DNA of 64,000 nucleotides from Polymorphospora lycopeni. Lineage in GTDB: Bacteria > Actinomycetota > Actinomycetes > Mycobacteriales > Micromonosporaceae. The translations under genes were made by a program, and so were the position numbers. Within the stretch, counting starts at the first letter, position 1. Each line of letters begins with the position of its first letter. The stretch spans positions 1 through 64,000 of the forward strand of contig NZ_JBCGDC010000014.1 of assembly GCF_042237075.1 (NCBI RefSeq). The letters are read 5' to 3'. The notes under the pieces were generated by a model that did not search any database, was not told the DNA's origin, and saw only the letters and a program-made list of their open reading frames with translations. Below are positions 60,001 through 64,000 of the stretch, in pieces.

Positions 60001-60549
60001 TTCCTTGCCGAAGATGTCCTGGTATTTGGCGGCCGCCGCCTCGGCCTCCTTGACGTGCCCCAGCCGCAGCCGGGTCTGCACCTCGCCGGACGGGCAGCCG
60101 GTGGTGGCCATGATGCCAGCGGAGTGCTCGGAGATCAGGTCGGCGTCCATCCGGCCCTTGACGTAGTGCCCCTCGATCGACCCCCGCGAGTTGAGCCGGA
60201 AGAGGTTGTGGAGGCCCTCGGCGTTACGGGCCCACATCGTCATGTGGGTGAAGGCGCCGTTACCGGAGACGTCGTCGCGCTTCTGGTCCGGGTTACCCCA
60301 GTTGATCCGCTTCTTGTCGAACCGGGAGGCCGGTGCGAGATACGCCTCGATCCCGATGACCGGGGTGATGCCGGTCGCCTTGGCCTGCTGGAAGAAGTCG
60401 TACGCCCCGTGCATGTTGCCGTGGTCGGTGACGGCCACCGCGGGCATCCCGAGCCGGGCCGCTTCGCCGAACATCTCCTTGAGGCGGGCCGCTCCGTCCA
60501 GCATCGAGTACTCGGAATGCACATGCAGATGGACGAACTGGTCAGCCAC
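57004..60549 (-). CDS. dnaE: DNA polymerase III alpha subunit
   Basis: The 1181-residue replicative polymerase DnaE1. It has a PHP domain (FVHLHVHSEYSMLDGAARLK, TDHGNMHGAYDFFQ), the catalytic palm (GPGRGSAAGSIVAYALGITD, then PDIDIDFDERGRGDVIRYV), the helix-hairpin-helix region and a C-terminal OB fold (VVLAGMISGVTRKITKQGAS). Length and motif set match actinobacterial DnaE1. GTG start at 60549 behind GGGGAGAAA. This is the clearest core gene in the window and anchors it to the chromosome. The overlapping fxsB gene downstream is unusual. Confidence 0.97.
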   Translation of the reverse strand: MADQFVHLHVHSEYSMLDGAARLKEMFGEAARLGMPAVAVTDHGNMHGAYDFFQQAKATGITPVIGIEAYLAPASRFDKKRINWGNPDQKRDDVSGNGAFTHMTMWARNAEGLHNLFRLNSRGSIEGHYVKGRMDADLISEHSAGIMATTGCPSGEVQTRLRLGHVKEAEAAAAKYQDIFGKENFFLELMDHGLEIEKRVRDGLLEIGRRLGIPPVVTNDSHYTFASQVEAHDALLCVQTGSNLSDPNRFRFDGGGYYIKSAEEMYAVDLSEAWQEGCRNTLLIASRVETDGMFKFRNLMPKFPVPEGETESTWFRKEVWAGMDRRWPDGYDEARRKQAEYELDVICEMGFPAYFLVVSDFIMWAKNNGISVGPGRGSAAGSIVAYALGITDLDPLQHGLIFERFLNPERVQMPDIDIDFDERGRGDVIRYVTEKWGSDRVAQIATFGTIKAKAAIKDGCRVLGFPYALGDKITKAMPPAVLGKDIPLSGIFDPKHPRYAEAAAVRELTANEADVAKVMEVAKGLEGLVRQLGVHAAGVIMSAEPLIDHVPLVQRDADGTIITQFDYPTCESLGLLKMDFLGLRNLTIIDDALKNIEATAGLKIDLLKLPLDDKPTFDLLGRGDTLGVFQFDGGPMRSLLRLMKPDNFEDISAVGALYRPGPMGVNSHINYALRKNGQQEITPIHPELAEPLKEILADTYGLIVYQEQVQRVAQKLAGYTLGQADLLRRAMGKKKKEILDKEFVPFQQGMLERDYSKEACQAVWDVLVPFAGYAFNKAHSAAYGLISYWTAYLKANYPAEYMAGLLTSVGDKKDTMALYLAECRSMGIKVLPPDVNESALAFTPVGRDIRFGLGAVRNVGANVVASIVKSRQEKGAYTSFSDFLSKVELVVCNKRTVESLIKAGGFDEMGHTRRDLVIHHETAIDAVVGLKRQEAAGQFDLFGGLTETPSESSVVGLDLTFSGQEWHKKEKLAFERDMLGLYVSDHPLAGTERILKANSEQMISEILGEDTPDRKPVVLAGMISGVTRKITKQGASWAIVHLEDLSGSVEVLFFPKSYEVLGQYMIEDTVVKISGHVSRRDGEVSVFGQDMAILDVSSVVEGGEPPIVLVTTMDKVTAEFAQELRRVLLAHPGDVPVQMRLRKPAGAGADLRLALGAEIKVANDVAFRSEIKVLLGAGGIE

Positions 60550-60673
60550 AGGTTTCTCCCCCCACGTGAGATGCCGGCCGGTACGGCGGCGCGAAGCCCA
60601 CCTGACCCTAGCGCTGTCCCGACGCGGGCGTGGACAGGGCGTCCGGCGCGTCCCGCCGGCCGCCGGAGGCCGA

Positions 60674-60703
60674 TTGCCCAAGCAAGTTACCAGCAAGTAA
60701 CAT
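60674..60703 (+). promoter_or_regulatory. Leaderless promoter with GTTAC-N6-GTAAC inverted repeat
   Basis: TTGCCC (60674-60679), 18 bp, TAACAT (60698-60703), with the ATG six bases later. Inside lie GTTAC (60686-60690) and GTAAC (60697-60701), an inverted repeat overlapping the -10 box, of the type bound by TetR-family lipid regulators. The direct repeats GCAAGTTAC and GCAAGTAAC are also visible. Confidence 0.55.
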
Positions 60704-60709
60704 GCTGCC

Positions 60710-61177
60710 ATGTCCATCGACTCGCGGCAGGTGGCCGCCGGAATGCTGCAGGCCGTCCCGTTCGCCCGCACCCTCGGAATCGAGTTCATCGACGTGGCGG
60801 AAGACTCCGAGGGGCTGCACGCGATCGTGCGCCTGCCGGACTCCGGAGCGACCCACAACCACGTCGGCGGGCCGCACGCCGGCGCCATGTTCACCCTCGG
60901 GGAGACCGCCTCCGGCGCGGTCGTCCTCGCCGGCTTCGGGCACCTGCTCGACCGCGCCGTGCCGCTGGCCGTACGCGCCGAGATCGCGTACAAGAAGCTC
61001 GCCATGGGTCCGGTACGGGCGACGGCCCGCCTCGGCCGGCCGGTCGCCGAGGTCGAGGCCGAACTCGCCGCCGGCACCCGACCGGAGTTCCCGGTCCTGG
61101 TGGAGATCTCCACCGAGGGCGAGAGCGCGCGGGTCACGGCCCTGTTGACCGTGGTCTGGACGCTGCGCCCGCAGTGA
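60710..61177 (+). CDS. Hotdog-fold DUF4442/PaaI-like protein
   Basis: A 155-residue hotdog-fold protein (VPFARTLGIEFIDVAEDSEG, NHVGGPHAGAMFTLGETASG, VPLAVRAEIAYKKLAMGPVR). The NHVGGPHAGAMF stretch with its N/H and G-rich helix start matches thioesterase-like DUF4442/PaaI proteins that hydrolyse or bind acyl-CoA. No signal peptide. The inverted repeat over its promoter resembles fatty-acid-regulator sites, which fits acyl-CoA metabolism. It is divergent from dnaE. Confidence 0.8.
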   Translation: MSIDSRQVAAGMLQAVPFARTLGIEFIDVAEDSEGLHAIVRLPDSGATHNHVGGPHAGAMFTLGETASGAVVLAGFGHLLDRAVPLAVRAEIAYKKLAMGPVRATARLGRPVAEVEAELAAGTRPEFPVLVEISTEGESARVTALLTVVWTLRPQ

Positions 61178-61227
61178 TCCCCGGGTCTTCCCTGATCCGC
61201 CCCTGAATCCGGCCGGCGGACCTGGAC

Positions 61228-61281
61228 ACCTCCTCGATAGGAAGACACGCTACATGTAGCTGTCAGACCTATCGAGGAGGT
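61228..61281 (+). promoter_or_regulatory. Long hairpin sequestering the multicopper oxidase ribosome binding site
   Basis: ACCTCCTCGATAGG (61228-61241) pairs perfectly with 61268-61281. Inside, GACA (61244-61247) can pair with TGTC (61261-61264) around the 12-bp palindrome GCTACATGTAGC (61249-61260). The right arm contains the GAGGAGG Shine-Dalgarno (61274-61280), six bases before the GTG start. As RNA, the fold would hide the ribosome site. The same symmetry could instead serve a DNA-binding copper or redox regulator. Confidence 0.7.
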
Positions 61282-61286
61282 TCTCG

Positions 61287-62831
61287 GTGACCACCACCGG
61301 TCCCCGTCCCCGCCGACCGCTCCGCCTGCTCGTCGGCATACTCGTCGCGGTCGTCGTGCTCTGCTGCTGCGGCAGCGCCGGGATCACCGGGTGGCTGCTG
61401 CTGCGGCCGGGGATCGACACCGCCGGAAAGGTCGACTTCCGTAACCCGCTCGCCGTACCACCGCTGGCCCCGTCCCGCATCGACGACGAGGGACGACGGG
61501 TGTTCGACCTGCGGGCGCAGGCCGGCCAGCGCGACTTCGGCCGGGGCACGGCCACCCGGACCTGGGGCTTCGAGGGCGACTACCTCGGACCGACCCTGCG
61601 CGCCACGCGCGGCGAACGGGTCGTCGTCGACGTCGTCAACGGGCTGCCCGAGCCGACCAGCGTGCACTGGCACGGCATGCGCCTGCCCGCGGTCATGGAC
61701 GGCGGCCCGCACCAGGAGGTACGCCCCGGCGCCACCTGGTCACCCACCTGGACGGTCGACCAGCCGGCGGCCACCCTCTGGTACCACCCGCACCCGCACG
61801 GCAAGACCGAGGAGCACGTCTACCGCGGCCTCGCCGGCATGTTCATCATCGACGACGAGCGGGAATCGGCACTACCGCTCCCCCGCGACTACGGCGTCGA
61901 CGACTTCCCGGTGATCGTCCAGGACAAGAACTTCGACCGGGACGGACAACTGCGGGTCACCCGCAACATGTTCTCCGGCATCGGGACGCTGGGCGACACC
62001 CTGCTGGTCAACGGCACCGTCGCGCCCTACCTGGACGTCACCACCGAACGGGTACGGCTCCGGCTGCTCAACGGCTCCACCGCCCGGACGTACGACTTCG
62101 GCCTCGCCGACGACCGGCCGTTCGCGCTCATCGGCACCGACGGCGGTCTGCTGCCCGCCCCGCACACCACCCGGCGGATCACCCTGTCGCCAGGTGAACG
62201 GGCCGAGATCGTCGTCGGGATGCGGGCCGGCGAGCGGGTCGCCGTACGCAGCTTCCCGCCCGCGCTCGGCAACGTCTTCTCCGACCGGTTCACGGGCGGC
62301 GAGGACACCTTCGACGTGCTCGAACTGCGGGCCGCCGGCACCCTCGCGGCAGCACCCGACCTGCCCAACCAGCTCGTTCCGGTCAAGCGCATCGATCCGG
62401 CGTCGGCCGTCACGACCCGGTCGCTCGACTTCGCCGGCCGGGGGATCAACGGCAAGAGCATGGACATGGGCCGGATCGACGCCGCCGTCGTCCGGGGCAG
62501 CGTCGAGATCTGGGAGGTCACCAAGCTCGACGGCACCCCGCACAACCTGCACGTGCACGATGTGCAGTTCCAGGTGCTGACGATCGGCGGCGAGCCGCCA
62601 CCGCCGCACCTCGCCGGCTGGAAGGACACCATCCTCCTGCCCGACGACGACACCGTACGGATCATCATGCGGTTCGGTGACCACGCCGACCCGAACGTGC
62701 CGTACATGTACCACTGTCATCTGCTCTATCACGAGGACCAGGGGATGATGGGCCAGTTCGTGGTGGTCGAACCGGGCCAGTCGGCGGGCACCCCGCCGCG
62801 CGGCGGGGCGGGACACTCACACGGACAGTGA
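61287..62831 (+). CDS. Multicopper oxidase
   Basis: A 514-residue three-cupredoxin-domain oxidase with an N-terminal membrane anchor or signal (LRLLVGILVAVVVLCCCGSA). The four copper motifs are present: SVHWHGMRL, WYHPHPHG, PHNLHVHDVQF and YMYHCHLLYHEDQGMMGQF, the last holding the type 1 copper ligands. It resembles CueO/SufI-like laccases that oxidise Cu+ or phenols outside the membrane. A His-rich tail (HSHGQ) ends the protein. GTG start at 61287; the preceding hairpin suggests control of translation. Confidence 0.9.
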   Translation: MTTTGPRPRRPLRLLVGILVAVVVLCCCGSAGITGWLLLRPGIDTAGKVDFRNPLAVPPLAPSRIDDEGRRVFDLRAQAGQRDFGRGTATRTWGFEGDYLGPTLRATRGERVVVDVVNGLPEPTSVHWHGMRLPAVMDGGPHQEVRPGATWSPTWTVDQPAATLWYHPHPHGKTEEHVYRGLAGMFIIDDERESALPLPRDYGVDDFPVIVQDKNFDRDGQLRVTRNMFSGIGTLGDTLLVNGTVAPYLDVTTERVRLRLLNGSTARTYDFGLADDRPFALIGTDGGLLPAPHTTRRITLSPGERAEIVVGMRAGERVAVRSFPPALGNVFSDRFTGGEDTFDVLELRAAGTLAAAPDLPNQLVPVKRIDPASAVTTRSLDFAGRGINGKSMDMGRIDAAVVRGSVEIWEVTKLDGTPHNLHVHDVQFQVLTIGGEPPPPHLAGWKDTILLPDDDTVRIIMRFGDHADPNVPYMYHCHLLYHEDQGMMGQFVVVEPGQSAGTPPRGGAGHSHGQ

Positions 62832-62888
62832 CCGCGGCGCTCCGCGCGGCAGGGTTTCAGCAGCCTTCGGCGCGGTTAGATTGACCTG

Positions 62889-63713
62889 GTGCTCGGTCTA
62901 CCCGCTGACGTCACCGCCTGCCTGTTCGACCTCGACGGTGTCCTGACCCAGACCGCACGGGTGCACAACGCGGCCTGGGCGGAGACCTTCGACGCCTACC
63001 TGCGCCGCCGATCGGCCGCCACCGGCGAGCCGTTCCGGCCGTTCGACCCCGGCCCCGACTACCACCTGTACGTCGACGGCCGGCCCCGCCTCGACGGCGT
63101 ACGCAACTTCCTCGCCTCGCGCGGCATCACGCTGCCGGAGGGGACGCCGGACGACCCGCCGACCGCCGACACGGTCAACGGGATCGGCAACAGCAAGAAC
63201 GCCATCGTGCTGCGCCGGATCGCCGCCGGTGACGTAGAGGTCTTCGACGGATCGGTCGCCTACCTGCACGCGGTCGCCCGGGCCGGAATCCGCCGGGCGG
63301 TCGTCTCCGCCAGCGCGAACTGCCGCCAGGTGCTCGCCGCCGCCGGCATCGAGGACCTGTTCGAGGTACGCGTCGACGGCATCGTCGCACGCGAACAGGG
63401 ACTGCCCGGCAAACCGGCCCCGGACACCTTCCTGGCCGCGGCCCGGATGCTGGGGGTCGAACCGGCCCGGGCCGCGGTCTTCGAAGACGCGCTCGCCGGG
63501 GTCGAGGCCGGCCGGGCCGGCGGGTTCGGCCTGGTGGTCGGCGTCGACCGGGCCGGCCAGGCCGAGGCGCTGCGCGTCCACGGCGCCGACGTCGTCGTCA
63601 CCGACCTGTCCGAACTACTCACCGCGCAAGAGGCCGTGAGCGAGCGCAGCGAGCGAACCAACAAGCTCAGTACCAATCATGACGACGGCGAGCGAAGCGA
63701 GGCGGTGTCATGA
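62889..63713 (+). CDS. HAD-family beta-phosphoglucomutase
   Basis: A 274-residue HAD phosphotransferase. The nucleophile motif is CLFDLDGVLT (Asp14, general acid Asp16), with VVSASANCRQVLAAAGIEDL, and KPAPDTFLAAARMLGVEP and FEDALAGVEAGRAGGFG as motifs III and IV. In this branch it converts beta-glucose-1-phosphate to glucose-6-phosphate. It overlaps a GH65 phosphorylase gene (ATGA), the standard pair for trehalose or kojibiose breakdown. The last ~26 residues (VSERSERTNKLSTNHDDG and ERSEAVS) come from a micro-repeat. A -10-like TAGATT (62877-62882) six bases before the GTG suggests a leaderless message. Confidence 0.9.
   Translation: MLGLPADVTACLFDLDGVLTQTARVHNAAWAETFDAYLRRRSAATGEPFRPFDPGPDYHLYVDGRPRLDGVRNFLASRGITLPEGTPDDPPTADTVNGIGNSKNAIVLRRIAAGDVEVFDGSVAYLHAVARAGIRRAVVSASANCRQVLAAAGIEDLFEVRVDGIVAREQGLPGKPAPDTFLAAARMLGVEPARAAVFEDALAGVEAGRAGGFGLVVGVDRAGQAEALRVHGADVVVTDLSELLTAQEAVSERSERTNKLSTNHDDGERSEAVS
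63636..63709 (+). repeat. SERSERT micro-repeat forming the C-terminus of the HAD protein
   Basis: Begins with the same 23 bases as 28259-28281 (GTGAGCGAGCGCAGCGAGC and four more) and continues with a second GAGCGAAGCGAGGCG block at about 63689. It is read in the same frame as the VSERSERT frame at the first site, and supplies the last residues and the ATGA junction with the next gene. Confidence 0.85.
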
Positions 63714-64000
63714 TCCGTGAGCGGGCCTATCCGGTCGAGCCGTGGCACGTGCGGGAGACCGGCCTCGACCTGGACATCCTGGCCCAGTCGGAGTCGGTGT
63801 TCGCGCTGGCCAACGGGCATGTCGGGCTGCGCGGCAACCTCGACGAGGGTGAGCCGCACGGACTGCCCGGCAGCTACCTCAACTCCTTCTACGAGCTGCG
63901 TCCGCTGCCGTACGCCGAGGCCGGGTTCGGTTTTCCCGAGTCGGGCCAGACGATCGTCAACATCACGAACGGCAAGCTGATCCGGCTGCTGGTCGACGAC
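63710..64000 (+). CDS. GH65 family phosphorylase, partial (5' end)
   Basis: The first 97 codons of a glycoside hydrolase family 65 protein (MIRERAYPVEPWHVRETGLD, LAQSESVFALANGHVGLRGN, GEPHGLPGSYLNSFYELRPL, NITNGKLIRLLVDD). This N-terminal beta-sandwich is that of trehalose, kojibiose or maltose phosphorylases, which release beta-glucose-1-phosphate for the mutase encoded just upstream. It runs off the right edge. ATG at 63710 overlaps the mutase stop. Confidence 0.9.
   Translation, partial: MIRERAYPVEPWHVRETGLDLDILAQSESVFALANGHVGLRGNLDEGEPHGLPGSYLNSFYELRPLPYAEAGFGFPESGQTIVNITNGKLIRLLVDD

Noticed and set aside
58213..61206. Long open frame on the plus strand opposite dnaE
   Set aside because: Antisense shadow of the DnaE coding sequence. 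No ribosome binding site or domain, and dnaE motifs on the other strand are unambiguous.
1..64000. CRISPR array, rRNA operon, prophage or polyketide/peptide synthetase cluster
   Set aside because: No regularly spaced repeats, rRNA-like sequence, phage structural genes or megasynthase domains were seen, despite the LAL and PAS-LuxR regulators.

Overview
High-GC, densely packed actinobacterial chromosome. Very high GC at third codon positions, many GTG/TTG starts, 1-4 base ATGA/GTGA gene overlaps, DnaE1-type polymerase, LAL/LuxR regulators and a recurrent SERSERT micro-repeat fit a Micromonosporaceae member; the family assignment is inference. No tRNA, rRNA, CRISPR array, transposase or phage gene was seen. 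A 90-base run of N interrupts one glycosyltransferase gene, so this is a draft assembly, and a few other genes carry single-base frame breaks.

Layout. 0.4-13.7 kb: small stress, regulatory and accessory genes (XRE/ImmA protease, P-loop kinase, a frame-broken MFS transporter, GNAT, tandem-HTH MerR divergent from an erythromycin-esterase/DUF6194 fusion, VOC protein, pRiA4b ORF-3-type protein, a PARG-like hydrolase coupled to a nucleotidyltransferase, a DUF2975/HTH operon). 13.8-17.0 kb: DrrAB-type ABC exporter operon with a DUF4097 protein and a ribbon-helix-helix regulator behind a four-repeat operator. 17.1-20 kb: DUF2267/pterin-dehydratase-like protein, RNA ligase RtcB and convergent archease. 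21-29.6 kb: GntR-controlled locus with an FGGY kinase, a three-part ABC importer, a choline-sulfatase-like sulfatase, two DUF202 proteins and the formylglycine-generating enzyme that would activate the sulfatase. 30-41 kb: nitroreductase, MarR/MFS pair with twin operators, DedA-glycosyltransferase-DUF998 operon, two-component system, and a CopB-type ATPase behind a CsoR-like box. 42-46 kb: PAS-LuxR and LAL regulators with no biosynthetic cluster beside them.

The most distinctive block is 46.5-57.0 kb, an FxSxx-COOH cyclophane RiPP system. It contains the 58-residue precursor FxsA ending FNSSI, an HExxH-type peptide hydroxylase, an AAC(3)-like acetyltransferase, a very large FxsT protein (ParA-like ATPase, TIR-like, NB-ARC and TPR regions), the TIR-like FxsC, and the radical SAM/SPASM maturase FxsB. 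A SLATT membrane protein is divergent from the acetyltransferase gene. fxsB overlaps the stop codon of the housekeeping gene dnaE, and two 12-bp palindromes of the form CGA-N-AATT-N-TCG sit at two control points of the locus. The architecture resembles a STAND/TIR signalling or immunity device linked to a modified peptide.

The right end (60.7-64.0 kb) holds a hotdog-fold protein, a multicopper oxidase whose Shine-Dalgarno lies inside a long hairpin, and a beta-phosphoglucomutase/GH65 phosphorylase pair that runs off the window.
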